DNA of 64,000 bases from Isoetes taiwanensis (lineage: Eukaryota > Streptophyta > Lycopodiopsida > Isoetales > Isoetaceae), in the NCBI GenBank assembly GCA_021234155.1, contig JAJEKV010000077.1, positions 124,001 to 188,000 of the forward strand. The letters run 5' to 3'. This document shows, one piece after another, positions 49,156 through 61,170 of this stretch; position 1 is the first letter of the stretch, and every line of letters begins with the position of its first letter. A program made the translations under genes and the position numbers. Below the pieces are notes generated by a model. It was not told the DNA's origin. It did not search any database and saw nothing but the letters and a program-made list of their open reading frames with translations.

Positions 49156-51167
49156 CGGTTTTCCTTTTTTCTTCCCCCTTTTGTATCGGATCTGCCCTTT
49201 GTCTTTGATGAGGCTCTTGCAATGGCCCCGCCAAATCTCTTGAGTTAGGCCTTGCTTTTCGTTTCTATTTTGGATTTGCTTTTGACGGTTTTGGCTGGTT
49301 GATCTCTCAAGCTTCCAGTCTTGCAACCTGTTTTTGTGCAAGATGAGTATTCGATTTTGCCTCTGTCAGATCGATTGGTGGTAGGGCTCCACTTAGAACT
49401 TTCTTTTTTTGCCTTCCTGGGCTTTCCTGATTTGGTTGCAATCATTTTCCTTGTGCGACGATTTTTGCATGATTTCTCAAACTTCCAGTTCTTACTTGAA
49501 TCAGTTATGCTTGATTGCTCAAACTTCTAGTCTTGCAATCGTCCTGGTTGTGTCAGTCTGCTGTGTTGGATTTCGAATCGACCTCCTTTAGCCAAATCGA
49601 TTGGGTTTGTTGGATGGATTTCGCTACTTATAGCCTCACCTTCTGTATCTCGTCGTTAGTCCCGGATCCTCAGTCTCCATCTTGGCCTCAAAAATTTCCC
49701 TTTCTAATCTACCTTGGTTGCGTAACTGGAAGCGCCTTTGCCTCTGTTCTGCCTTTGCGCCATCGCAGGTTCTTTAGGAAAGGGTTACCTGGCCTTGGTT
49801 TCCCTTGTCCCCTTGGCTGGGGGATACCAGTTCCCACTTCCCCCTATTTAGTTTTGTTGATTCTAATGGTTTTTTTACATCATCTAGTAGCTTGCCTTAG
49901 TAGACATCAATTTTTTGGGCTCTGGATAATCTGCTTTACACTAAGGAGAGTGTGTTCTTCTCGTTGCTAATATCTACGACAGTTTATGAATGAATTGTTG
50001 GATAGTTGTTCCACAGTTAAGCAAGATTAGGCCAAAAGTTGAATCTGGATTGTTATTGGTCGTTTGTTGAGAGTGCTTCTCCATTGTCATGGAGATCAAG
50101 ATTTGTGGGTAAAAGCATGGAGGTGGGGGACACTTTTTGTGTCAGCGACACATGGTGCTTAGTGGGTGCTTTCTGGGGCTATTTTCTTTGTATTTTTGAA
50201 AAATATTTTTCTTTTATTTTTTTTTGATATTTTTTCCTAAAACGCATTCATATTGCGCCTTGTAATACAAAATTTCAGCTTCATCGAAGTTATAGAAAAA
50301 AAGATAAAAATAAGTAAAATTTTCAATATTAGGTGCTTAGAGGGTGCTGGGCTGGCGCAAAAATGCCCCCCATCTCCATGCTTTGACTCTTGTATCCTGT
50401 GTAAATTAGTGAGTTTTTTGTGCACTACAAACTGTTGTAGGTCATTATAAGCTTGTGCACCCAACAAACTTTATATCCCCACTGTGATGTTTCTATATAA
50501 ATCTCACTGCGAGTTTGCGATATAAATCCTCACACTAACGTCGTTTTTGCACAGGAAAGTTCGATAGTTATTTTTTGTTCTTTCCATGAGATTCTACTAG
50601 AGAAGCGGCTCTGAAGTGTTTTTCATATTCCATTTAATTCGTCCTAGCAATGCCAATGTAGGTCTTGTACATGGTTCCAGGGTAGTTTCATGAAGGGTGC
50701 CCTAAGGTGTTTTCACATTCTGGTTTTCTTCATACATGTATTGGGATTTGGTTCTTGTTTATATCGTAAAATCTTACTCACATGGTGTTGTTTGAGAAAT
50801 TTTAAAAGTGGTCATTGGTCCATTAACTAAGCTGTTGGCTCTCTAACTTGATGTGCAGTTAGTTGGGGCATGGGTCAACAACATACTCGGAAAGTGCTTA
50901 TTATTCAATTTAGGTTACATTGCACATGTTAACTAGGGTTTGGATCTAGTCTAGGTAATATCATGTTTGCTGTATTCTGATTGCAGGTGATGTTTTACGT
51001 ATATGTGGTAGGTGGTATTCACCGTAGATATTCTCATTTCATCAATTCTTGAGATTTTACAAAGTCTCTTTCATTTAGTTTTTCTGTGGTTTTCGACATT
51101 CTACACGGTATCTTTGATGCAGATTTTGGTCTTTTAGTATAATGCTTGTACTGCATAGCTTTTACGG

Positions 51168-51310
51168 TGCCTTAAGCCTTTACATGTGCCTAGATGGCTT
51201 CATCTAATACATGAGCTTCATGCTTTAAGCTTTTACATGTGCGTATATGGTTTCATCTGTTGTGCCTTAAGCCTTTACATGTGCCTAGATGGTTTCGGCT
51301 TCTCCATACA
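51168..51310. repeat. three-copy tandem repeat of about 60 bp
   Basis: 'gccttaagcctttacatgtg' followed by 'cctagatggcttcatct', repeated with variation. Confidence 0.8.
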
Positions 51311-52657
51311 TGAATGAGCATTAGATCCGGTTTAGTAGTGGTTTCTTTTATAGCTCATTTGTTGCATTTTGATCTTTGGATCCGCGCTTGGAATTTCTTA
51401 TATATCGTTCGTGGCCTTTTTTGGTTCAACCTTCGTATATTTTTATGTTCATCTGAAGTCATCCATCACCCCTCCATTGAAGTCACATTGAAGTTTCGCA
51501 TTTGTACTGCTTTGCTGGCACTTGCTAATTTTGTATGTTGGTTGATGTCGGCAGTTCAGTTTCCCATGGCTAGTAGATTGATGGTAGTTATCATATCACG
51601 ATTTTATTTCTAGACTAGATTTCTTTGGGGGCTCAATATAACGTCCTTCTTGTCATGTTTTGGATGGCATATACTACATGTTCATTTTACTTGGTCTCAT
51701 CTGGTCATCATATTTACTTCTACCTCTAGTGCATTACATGGTTGCTTTTTTCCATGTAGGGGAATATGTGTTGGAGACTGTCCAGAGCATTGCAAGCTGT
51801 GGTCGTTTTTTGACATTGCTTTGTTGGTTTGGTACACACATTTGGATCCTTTTTTAGACTACTTGCGTCTGGGATAGGTGTGGTTGGATACGTCATTCAC
51901 AGCACACGGTCATGTTTATTCTTGTTCTTTTTGTTCTTTGTTCCTTTTTGTCCTATTTGTTCTATTTATCTTTGTCGTTATTCATTTGCCTTGTTTCTCC
52001 TACTGTTTCATTTGCTTTGCATTGTTTCTCCTACGGTTTCATTTACTTTGCATTGCTTTGGTTTTGGTTCGATGTGCTCCAGTGTTCATGTCTGTTCCAT
52101 TCTAAGCAGTTTTTATGTTTCTAGGTGTTTTTTACATGATTGTGACTTGAGATCTCTTTTGTCTGCGTTACTGTTTTCTACGTTTCTATTTTTGTTTTCG
52201 CTTTGGCCCAATTTGTAGTAATTTCTTGTTCGTGCTGGTTATGTTCCAAGCACTCTGTCGAGATTGCTTATTGGGCATTTATATGTGTTTTGCTCTTGTT
52301 GCACCTCTCGTCATTTTTCGTGCTCCTTGGCTTTGTTTGCACTTGTTATTAGATTCACCCATTTTGTTCTAAGTATCTTGTTTGCCCCATCCCTCCTAGA
52401 CTTAACACCCCCTTGTACATCTAGTCTTTTCAAGAATCTCGTAATAGTTGGTACTATTCTTCGGTTCAAGTTACATCATTATTTCCATTACTTCTATTGG
52501 TATTTTATGGCTTTATTTTGTTCCTTTGTCTCCTTTTTCATTCCATTGTCGCACTTTGGCATGCTTCTTTAATGTTGTTCTACATTTCGTGTCTTTTGTT
52601 GTTTGTGTCTTGACAACCTCTAGTGCTACTTGTCCCATCTAATTTGTTATGGATTGT

Positions 52658-52690
52658 CCTTCCCTCCCTCCCTCCCTCCCTCCCTCTCTC
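52658..52690. repeat. (CCCT)n microsatellite
   Basis: About six CCCT units, then CTCTCC and CCTT units. Confidence 0.9.
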
Positions 52691-53939
52691 CTTCCTTCCT
52701 TGTCGTTGCCATTTTCACCCTCTTCATTTCATGATTCCCTTGTTGGGTTTGTTATTGGATTTGTTTTAATAGTTCGGACATGTTCCATTTACTTCTCTTG
52801 TGTTGCTGTTTGTTGTTGTTTGATTGTCGTTTTCATAGATTTGTTTGAACTTTTTCATCTTCCACTATATTGTTTCATTTGTTCACTTGATGTTTTTCGT
52901 TGGTTGCACCCTCTACCTCATTCTTTTCTTTTGCCTTCGTTGTCTCATTTATCACTGTATGCTCCTCATTGTTCCAGTCTTCTAGCCCTCTTTTCTTGCT
53001 CCTCTTCCTCGTTCTCCGTGTTCTCTACTGGCTCCTTTTCACTACATTTTGTTTGACCCTTGTAGCCTCGTCTCTTCCTTTGATTTCTACATTTCATGTT
53101 CATCTCTTTTTCAGGTCCTCTATTTGGTCCATGATGTGCCACATCTGCTTGCCTCATCTAGCTCTCCTATTTGACTGCTTTTTATATCCCATCGATTCCT
53201 AATGTTCTTTCAGATCCTTCCTGCTACAAAAGCTTCATCTTTTCCACTTCTTGGTGTCCCTTTAGCTTCTGAGTACTCCTTGCCTTGTTCACGTTGGCCT
53301 TTTGTGCTCTGTCCGACGACTCTTTTATCTAGCCCTCCTATCCCATTGTTCCCTGTTCCTAGTTTTGGCTTGTTCGCTTTATCCCCTTATTATCCATTTT
53401 ATATTTTCTTTGTTCTTCCATTCGTTAGGCTGTGTATTTCGAGATGTGCCCCTTTTGATATCATTTTTCCGCTTCTGGTCCATGAGTCATTTGAAATCTT
53501 TAGCTTGTTAATATCATCATGATCGTGGCATTATTTGTCCTTATCCCATAAGTACGTCTCCCATCTCGAACTGCATTGTTTGTATCCCTCATTTTTATGT
53601 TCCCTCTTTCAGCTTTCTCTACAGTATTACGTTGTGTCCTTCATTTTTATGTTCTGTTTTCCATCTTTCTCTTCATTGTTACATCGTGTCTTTCATTTTC
53701 ATACATCCCATCATTCGACTTCCGGCTTCCTTGCTCCTTCTACTTCTTTCTTGCTTCATTGTCTCTGTCTTCTCATTTTATTCCTTTTTGCTCCAATTCT
53801 TCTCGATCTCCTCTTCCCCCATTTACTCTGGTTGCCTTGGGTCTCATTTGCGCTCGATGAACCATCTTCTCTGGTTCTCTGAGAATCATTGCTTGCCCGT
53901 TCTGCCTCGTTTGTCCCATTGCTTTACTATGGGGTTGTC

Positions 53940-53961
53940 TTTTTTTTTTTTTTTTTTTTTT
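53940..53961. repeat. poly(T) run, 22 bases
   Basis: Marks an abrupt change from pyrimidine-rich DNA on its left to ordinary AT-rich DNA on its right. It could be the tail of a minus-strand retroposon extending rightward, but no such element was recognised. Confidence 0.7.
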
Positions 53962-55380
53962 AAATTATATGTGTGCATTGTAGTTTTTTATCCTGATACA
54001 TATGGAATCATGAGACATGCACAAGTGGATTGGTGCAAAAATATTCTATGGTATAGCCTAGACTACATAATAAACATTGTAATACGGATGAATGGGTATT
54101 TGTACAATTATTTATTTGCATGCAATATTTGGTTTAGAGTTTTTCTAACAGCTAATACAGGGGAATGTCATCTACCAGAACCATTTACAAGGAACGGTTG
54201 CAGATGAACGTGTGCAGACACTCTGTCTACTGCCTTGAGAAGGTACTTTTCTCTTTTCAAGAATAGGTTTATCCAAGGGACCGAATGTCTAAGAACACTG
54301 CCGAAAAAGGAAAGGCTATTTCTTGTGTTGCATTCTGTTGATGGGAAGGAAGAAGGGTGACCTGAATATGGCCATTAGAAAGAGGTTAGAGTTTGAGAAA
54401 ACAACTGGTCCTAAGAGTAAGAAGCTGTTTGATTTTAGAAGAGCTGCTAAAGGGCCTGCTGGTGGGAATAAGAGTGGCCAGACCAATGGAGGGAAAGAAG
54501 GGAATACAATTGCTGTTAAGGTGGGAAATACTAAGGAAATGATGAAACAGAAGGCCATTGATGCAGATCCGGGCATGCTCTGAAGGTGGCTGAAACTATG
54601 AATATGGCAACAATTACAACTCCACATCTGGGCGATTTGCAAAATTCGAAGTTCATTCAGGTTCTTATTTCATATTTTAGAGCTGAAATGGTAATTTGTA
54701 AATAGATCACCCATAGGAAGGTTAAATATGGATACATTATGCTTGTATGAGATCCAAGATAGTTGGATGACTTAATAACTATTATTATTATGATTTGATT
54801 GAAGATTTGTGAATATCTATGAATGCAAAGATGATAAATACATAATATGGGAATGTAGATCTTAGGAATAGTTAATGACAAGGTAAGATCTGAGATACTT
54901 CATGAATAATATATAAAAATGAAATCCATCAGATCTGAGTTAGGGATGTCTGGCTGGATACCAGGTTGTGGGCCATAATGGGCATAGAAATCCTTGATGC
55001 ATAATATTAAAAGATTTGAGTAGGCTTATGCTTTGATTCTGAGGAATGGTAAGATTTGTGTATTATATGAGTATAATGTGGGATTCTCCATGATCTACAC
55101 ACACTAGGGGTTTTTCATAGCAAAATTATAGAAGATTTACAAGTTATAAGCAGGAACATCTAATCACTATATCTAGTTTTAACTGATTTTGAACATAGGC
55201 TAGGAAGCTTGCTAGTTTGTTTGCACCATATGGCTGAAAGTATATAAGGCTAAAAGGTGAAGACTTCATGGTAAAGAAGTTCAGCTGGTAATGGGGAACA
55301 GGAGGGACTAAGCAGATCCTAAAATTTAACTTGCACATTTATGTCATCAAACATTGTGGTTTGGTGAAGGGGATGAACCC
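53962..55380. other. intergenic with an unrecognised open frame
   Basis: A plus-strand frame from ATG 54,341 to 54,583 is Lys/Gly-rich ('LFDFRRAAKGPAGGNKSG') and may be a relic of the copia element downstream. I cannot assign it. Confidence 0.3.
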
Positions 55381-56079
55381 AAGAAAACCTATAGCTTACC
55401 TGTCAGTTCTGCCTTAATTACCCTACCCTGGCTAATGTTTGGCTGTTTAACTGCAGGTAAGCAGGTTTTCTTGCTCCAAGCTTTGATGTTTATTAAGCTA
55501 TGGTTATATATTTCAAGATATCAAGTAAGCACGTTTCATCTGGAATTCTATACAAACTTACAGATTGCTGATATTTTTACTAAAGCACTGGTGGAGAAAA
55601 AATATACAGGGTTCAGAAGTAAATTGAATGTGATTGACCTGTGTGCTGAAGGAGGAGTGTAGAATATGTTGACATATCATCACACAGGTTGTCAGATAAT
55701 AATTGTGCAGACAATCTGTGAAGATACAATGGTCTATACTATTGCATTATGTGAAGGTTGAAAACAATGTTTAAAACAATGGTTCATACCATTGTATCTT
55801 ATTACTTATACATCAGATATTAAAGCAATGGTTTATACCATTGTATTGCGAAGAATGAAAAAGTATCTGAAATCGAAGGAGGCAAATAAGAATTCAAATT
55901 TTAGTATCTCCTAAGAGCAAGGAGAAATGACCACGAAATCCTTAGAGGCCAGAACCATGCCGTAGCGGTCGGATCCGGCCCCATTAAACTAAGATGTACA
56001 GTCGATTGTAACATACAATGAAAAATCAGGTTGGAGGTTTGAAGCACGAATAGCAAACAGGTTTTCTATTATATCTTCA
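55381..56079 (+). mobile_element. Ty1/copia fossil, 3' end with LTR
   Basis: The last pol part reads 'LQIADIFTKALVEKKYTGFR', the RNase H C-terminal signature of copia elements, and ends at 55,662. A purine-rich tract and then TGTTGACATATC at 55,667 start the 3' LTR. The LTR probably ends at 'atatcttca' near 56,079, giving about 413 bp. The upstream part of the element is missing or unrecognisable. Broken, with several breaks. No partner LTR was seen, so age is unknown. Confidence 0.65.
55667..56079 (+). repeat. 3' LTR of the copia fossil (end inferred)
   Basis: TG start after a polypurine-like stretch ('ctgaaggaggagtgtagaat'). The CA end at 56,079 is chosen by analogy with copia LTRs ending in pyrimidine-rich sequence. 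Confidence 0.5.
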
Positions 56080-56143
56080 TGGTTCATAAATTTATAATGT
56101 AATGTTTATGATAGCCTTTGGACATAAATATGAAGATCAAGTT

Positions 56144-56329
56144 CTAAACTCTTATGGTTGAAATATCTTTATGCACCATTTGAATTGCATTGCTAAATGA
56201 TGCAACCTTGATAGGTGCTTTGCATATAGTGAATGTCTGAACATCAGTTAAATTGCTAATAGTGCTTCTTAAATTTTTCAAGCAAGTCGAATCTAGCCTC
56301 AGGTATCTCAAGAATGTCAAATTCTGCAT
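56144..56329 (-). pseudogene. leucine-rich-repeat fragment (NLR-like), relic
   Basis: Minus-strand reading 'QNLTFLRYLRLDSTCLKNLR' then 'STISNLTDVQTFTI' fits the LRR pattern of plant NLR resistance proteins (LxxLxxLxLxxT.., 'ISNLT.LQTL'). Only about 60 residues survive, with stops on both sides and no NB-ARC domain nearby. Confidence 0.4.
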
Positions 56330-56339
56330 GACACTTTAA

Positions 56340-58052
56340 GATCACGCAACCCAAGCTCATAATTAGTAATAGACTAAATTAAGAACTTGGTCGTAGATTA
56401 GAAATTGTACCATTATTTCACCTTAATTTTGTACTTGTGTTCACTTGAAAACATGACCTCATTTTAAGAGAGAGATAGATAGAATTTTTTACATCATGCC
56501 ACATTGGCATCATCCATAAGGACGCTTAGAAAACTCACCCTAAAACAACCTCAAAATCTCACTTTAGGATTCTGTTTTTTTTTTCGAGTTTTTTTTAGAG
56601 TTTGCTAGGAGCAGGCATGGAGTGACACCTCTTAGCTCACATCACTTTCTTCGTACTTCTTAAGGCTGGATTCATATGCGCCATCAAAGCCAGCACCATT
56701 GTGTAAAATGTCTTGCCCTTTTACGCCCATCGTCATGGTCCACCCTCAATTTTCACAATGTATAACTGAGCCCCTCTCCACCGACTGTCACATGCGAACC
56801 CAGTCTAAGGACTCATTATAAATCCAACATATGGGATGGGAAATAATACATTATTAAGGTGAGGATCTAGATATAGAGGAAAATATTGCCACTATCGGCA
56901 TTATCATTTTTTAGAGGAAAGTTACCGTCAATATCTTTTTCTTTCTGGTTAAAATTATCCATTAACTATATTTTCTTAGTTGGAAAGGACTTTTGAACTA
57001 ACATTGTATACTCTCACCGTGTCCACGGATGAAATTGTCAACCACGGATGACATTGTCAAACAAGCATAAAGTTGGACCAACTTAATAATCATTTTGTAC
57101 TTATAATTGCTCCATAACAAACATTGTTGTTCAGTCGGAGTGACTTGAGAAACCAAATTAATATTCAAAATAATTAATTCAGATAATTAAATTGTTCGTA
57201 ATGGCATGTAGATGACAATTACAGTGGAAGCTATAAAGGATGGAAACATATAGGCCATGTGAAATTGGTTATTTGACAATCTTAATCTATGTGGGGTGTC
57301 CCAATGGCTTTTGACCAGCAACTTGAAATGCATATCTCTGTGGGGTGGCCCAATGGTCTTCTTCCATCAACATCAGATCATGCATGCATTCTATCATGCA
57401 TTAGAGAAATTGTATGAAAGTTTCTGAGCTGCAATGAAGGAAGCTTTCTTTGTTGTGGATATGCCATTGGGGGAAAAAAGGTACCGCAAATGATACATGC
57501 AAGTGAATGTGGGCGAATAAGCTCAAGCAAAATGACAAGGGAATGACATTAACAGAAAGAGGAAGGTAAACTACAATGTGACAGGTAACACTGAAGATGA
57601 AGAAAATGTGAGGCTGAAATGCATAAATGGAGGGCAGAGGAAGGAGAAAAGGAAAATTGCGAGCCACGTAGAGGTATACCGACTATAGATGGGTGGTCTA
57701 AAAAGGATAGTAGTCTACAAAGTGGGGGCTTTGATGCTATGCCAACTTTGATACAACGTCATCTAAGAAAATTTATCTAAGAAAATTTATAGTAGAGTAG
57801 AATAGAATAGAATAGATTACAGTGCTAGTGCCAGCTTGCGGCTTATGATTGATAGGAAGGCGCAAAAGGAGACACGTGAAAGGGGATGTACCCTTGGATG
57901 GCTAGGCCGCGTTCTATGGGGGCTAGAAAATGGGCGGTGTACACAGTCGTCTTAGCATCACCTTTTCATACAACAAAAAATGTCAGCGCCTTTGACAATT
58001 TGGAATATCTAAAGTATTGAATACACGCCATCTCAAAATGTCAAGCATTATG
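56340..58052. other. intergenic, no confident gene
   Basis: Contains a short (GAATA)n tract near 57,790-57,820. Otherwise nothing supported. Confidence 0.4.
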
Positions 58053-58374
58053 GAAGCATTTATAGTCTGTTGCATGCAATGCAATCATCCTCAGCATTGC
58101 ATCCTTCCCAACGCGCCTTGCGTCCCATATTTATTATGTATCTCAGCCTTTCTCATTCGATTCAATTCCAGTTCAGTTCATTCAATAAGGAGGGGCCTCT
58201 GGACTTGGACTCCGATCTCTTGCGTCCCTCCGCATTGATTTGATCTTGGACATTTATGTGTTGCTGTCGCTCGATCATAAGCATTCATAGTCTGTTGCAT
58301 GCAAAAACATCCTCAGCATTGCATCCTACTGACGCGCCTTGAGTACCATATTTATGTATCACACTCTTTCTTAT
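58053..58374. repeat. two-copy direct repeat, offset about 226 bp
   Basis: 'aagcatt(t/c)atagtctgttg', 'cctcagcattgcatcct' and 'acgcgccttg' occur at 58,053-58,154 and again at 58,279-58,374. Confidence 0.85.
58158..58265. repeat. flanking repeat, left copy
   Basis: 'ggaggggcctctgga' (58,191) and 'ctccgcattgatttgat' plus 'ttggacattt' (about 58,226) reappear at 60,007 and 60,167, on the other side of the SANT-like gene. Confidence 0.75.
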
Positions 58375-58571
58375 AGGCGGTTCATATGACGGGGCTTTTT
58401 ATAAGCCCCGACCCAGTGCTGAATCAGCATTGAAATCTGCCCTCAGCACGGAGTCAGCATCGCAAGATGCTCTTTGCGCGGGCTGATGCCCCAGAATTCG
58501 TCGAACTGATACCCCGCTGAGTCCGCCGCTTACTCAGCCATGAATCATTCACATGCTCAAACAAAAAGAGA

Positions 58572-59737
58572 ATGGGCTTTCCTCACCAACGACACAATTC
58601 CAGAAGCTCTACCGTGGAGATTTCTGCCCCATCAGGTATGGCTTTGAATTCTGTTCCATCTAATTTTTCTGAGTATGAGGAGGATTACGATGTGGTTCCC
58701 TCCACCCAAATCCCAACACCCTCTCAAGAATCTTTTCCTCAAACAGCCCCAAATGCCTCTGATATACTTCGTAGTTCTGCACCAGAGAAGAAGAAGCAGC
58801 TATGGCCACCGAATGCAACAGACAATTTGCTTGATGAGTTTGCTGATGTGGAGCTGAATGTGATACGAAATGGAAACCTTGGCTCCAAGCATTATGATCT
58901 TATTGCAGAGAGGATCAACAGGTATTTATCGGCATCATATACAGGAAAGCAAGTAAAGAATAGGATGGAATTTATGATGAGGAGGTATAAGCGAGAAAAG
59001 GATAAAGAAAACAAAACAGGAGGCACTCCTAGTACTTGGCAGTATTTCGATCAGCTTTATCAAGTTTTGGGCTCCTCTGCAAAATGTGTCGGACTTCCCG
59101 GGGGATCCACAAATGAAGGATTTAGATCAGGGGACACATCCACATCTCAAGGTGCTAAGAAGAAAAAATGAGTAGAAATATTGCAGCAAATGGATCCAAA
59201 GAAAATCAGGTTACCGTCATTGAAGATGATGAAGAAGATAGTAACGATGATGGCCAAGATACTCCATCGAGGGAATTGAAAGAGAAGTTGCCTGTTGTTT
59301 CCAGCAAGAAGGGTAGTTCTAGTTTGAATGGCAAGAAAACAAAGTCAAGGCGACTGGAAGACGGTGTTCGTGGAGCTGCGTCAATTCTAGCTGGAGCTTT
59401 GAAGGACATAACTGTCATTCAAAAAGACCTCTAGCTAATGGAGTTGCAGGCAAAAAAGGATGCAGCTGAGCGTGCAGAACAATTACAGTTGCAAATTGCT
59501 GAGAGGAAAGAGACATTGAAATTGCAACTTGCGGAGATGCAAATGAGACTTCAAATAGACTTGCAGGCCCGACTACGATCCAATCCAGTTGGCAATATAT
59601 CAGCTCCATATGAAAACACATTCAATGGTAGCCACTTTTCTACAGAAGAAGACCCGTATCACCCCTCTGGCCTTGTACGATGCATTGAAATAGTTGCTCA
59701 AAAGCATCCTCCCCATCTTCCCGTTCATTGTAATTGA
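58572..59737 (+). CDS. SANT/trihelix-like DNA-binding protein, interrupted frame
   Basis: Frame one runs from ATG 58,572 to 59,171. It has a Ser-rich N-terminus, then a three-helix Myb/SANT or trihelix-like domain at about residues 75-165 ('LLDEFADVELNVIRNGN', 'IAERINR', 'GKQVKNRMEFMMRRYKREKD', 'TWQYFDQLYQVLG'), then a Lys tail. The reading continues in another frame from 59,168 (acidic 'VIEDDEEDSND', basic 'GKKTKSRR') to 59,434. After one TAG, in the same frame, a coiled coil follows (59,438-59,737, 'RAEQLQLQIAERKETLKLQL'). One extra A in the run at 59,163-59,168 would link the first two parts, so a homopolymer sequencing error is possible; the later TAG is a separate defect. Proteins of this design occur as host transcription factors and as the Myb-like partner of PIF/Harbinger transposases. 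No transposase is present here. Confidence 0.6.
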
Positions 59738-59974
59738 GCACAGAAGGATGATCTTGAGCCATGGAGAACTCAGTAAAGGGAAGAACAAGCCGGAGGAGAT
59801 ATATTTCAGGGAATATCGATTGTTTTTTAAGCTAGCTGAACGGCGGTCGGAAATCTGATGACAAAAACACCTGGCCGCATGTGAATACGTGGCTGAATAA
59901 AACTGTCAGCGCTGACCATGACGTATTAGCCGGGAGTCAGCCGGATATAACCATCTGAACCCTACATTATTCTA

Positions 59975-60205
59975 TTCAATTCAATTCAATTCATTTCATT
60001 CAATTAGGAGGGGCCTCTGGACCCCTATCTCCACGACTTTACAGCCCCCCTCCACATGACGTGGCATGGATCCAGACCATACAATTTGCAAATCAAGGGC
60101 TGACATAATGCCACGTCAGAGGGGGCTGCCTTCCGAAGACTACCCGACATTTCATCTACTGGCCCCTCCGCATTGATTTGATATTGGACATTTCATCTGT
60201 TGCCA
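59975..60205. repeat. flanking repeat, right copy, with (TTCAA)n
   Basis: 'ttcaattcaattcaattca' then 'ggaggggcctctgga' (60,007) and 'cctccgcattgatttgat' (60,166), matching the left copy near 58.2 kb about 1.9 kb away. Confidence 0.75.
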
Positions 60206-61170
60206 CCCTATCTGTTGCTGTGTTCCTCCTCATTTGCAGCACCGCTTTGAGAAGATTTCATGGGTTTTCCCTTAACCTTCATCGGCCCATGTGAATAGAA
60301 CTTGCAGCCTGCTGGCACCGCCAGAAGAAAGTCGCGCAAAATAAACCACCGAAGAAAAACCTCATGTGAATCCCACATAAATGCTTGTTTTCTGATCTTC
60401 TTCCAACACTTCAGAGCCTCTTCACAGGCATTCGCAAATCAACACTCAGGTTTTAGAAACAGAGCCGCCCCTACTGACCAGCAGAATCCAGACTCAAAAT
60501 CCTGGCTCCACAACAGCAAATCTCTGCACTGCCTACAGAAAATCGGATTTGCTCCACGATTGCTTCACGCTGCAATTAATTGCCGCTGTTCTTCTGCAAT
60601 CCGAATCACACTGAAATGATTCGTCTCAGATTAGTCTACTGCCACGATATCGGCGTCTTCGCGATTTCTACACCAACAAGCCCGACTCCAGTTTTATGCG
60701 CGCCAAAATTCTCAGTGGCAGATCAAAACATTGCCGATTGAGCTCCTGCATCAATCCGACCCCAGCACCGCTATTCCGATGCTCCTCTGTACCTGAATCA
60801 ATTCCGCCCTTTTACAAAATCTTAACCATTATAGCTAGCGTTCTAGATTTGTTACACGTGTCGCGTTCTTGATTCCACATGGCATGACCCATGATTCAGG
60901 ATTGCAACCTGGTGACGTGGCAGCTGAATTCGTGAGCAGTGCTGAGCAGGCCTCCAGATTAGATTTTGCTTAAACCCGCAAAATGCCGTGCTTTGTTGCT
61001 ACTTACTGGATTTTTTAGAAAATATCCTCTAATTTGCCGGATTTAACAAGCATTTTACAAAATTTTGACCAGGAAATTTTAGGCATCTATTAAAGAAAAC
61101 CGGATTTTAACAACTTCAACCCGGAAATTAGGGAGGAACCTCCCAATCACGGAACTTCTTCTGGCGAGCT
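60206..61170. other. intergenic / upstream of the lipase pseudogene
   Basis: Nothing coding is supported. The frame at 60,302-60,619 has random-looking composition. Confidence 0.4.

Larger units (their letters stand above)
49156..53939. other. 4.8-kb pyrimidine-rich, strand-asymmetric tract without recognised genes
   Basis: The plus strand is strongly T/C-rich and A-poor throughout. Many long frames rich in Phe, Leu, Ser and Cys are products of this composition. Short repeats occur: 'ctcaa(a/g)cttc(c/t)agt' near 49,306, 49,477 and 49,517; a three-copy unit of about 60 bp at 51,168-51,310; and (CCCT)n at 52,658-52,690. No protein family is recognised on either strand. Confidence 0.5.

Noticed and set aside
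49515-53882. Many long Phe/Leu/Ser/Cys-rich frames that look like membrane proteins
   Set aside because: They arise from pyrimidine-rich composition, overlap in all three frames, and show no family motif.
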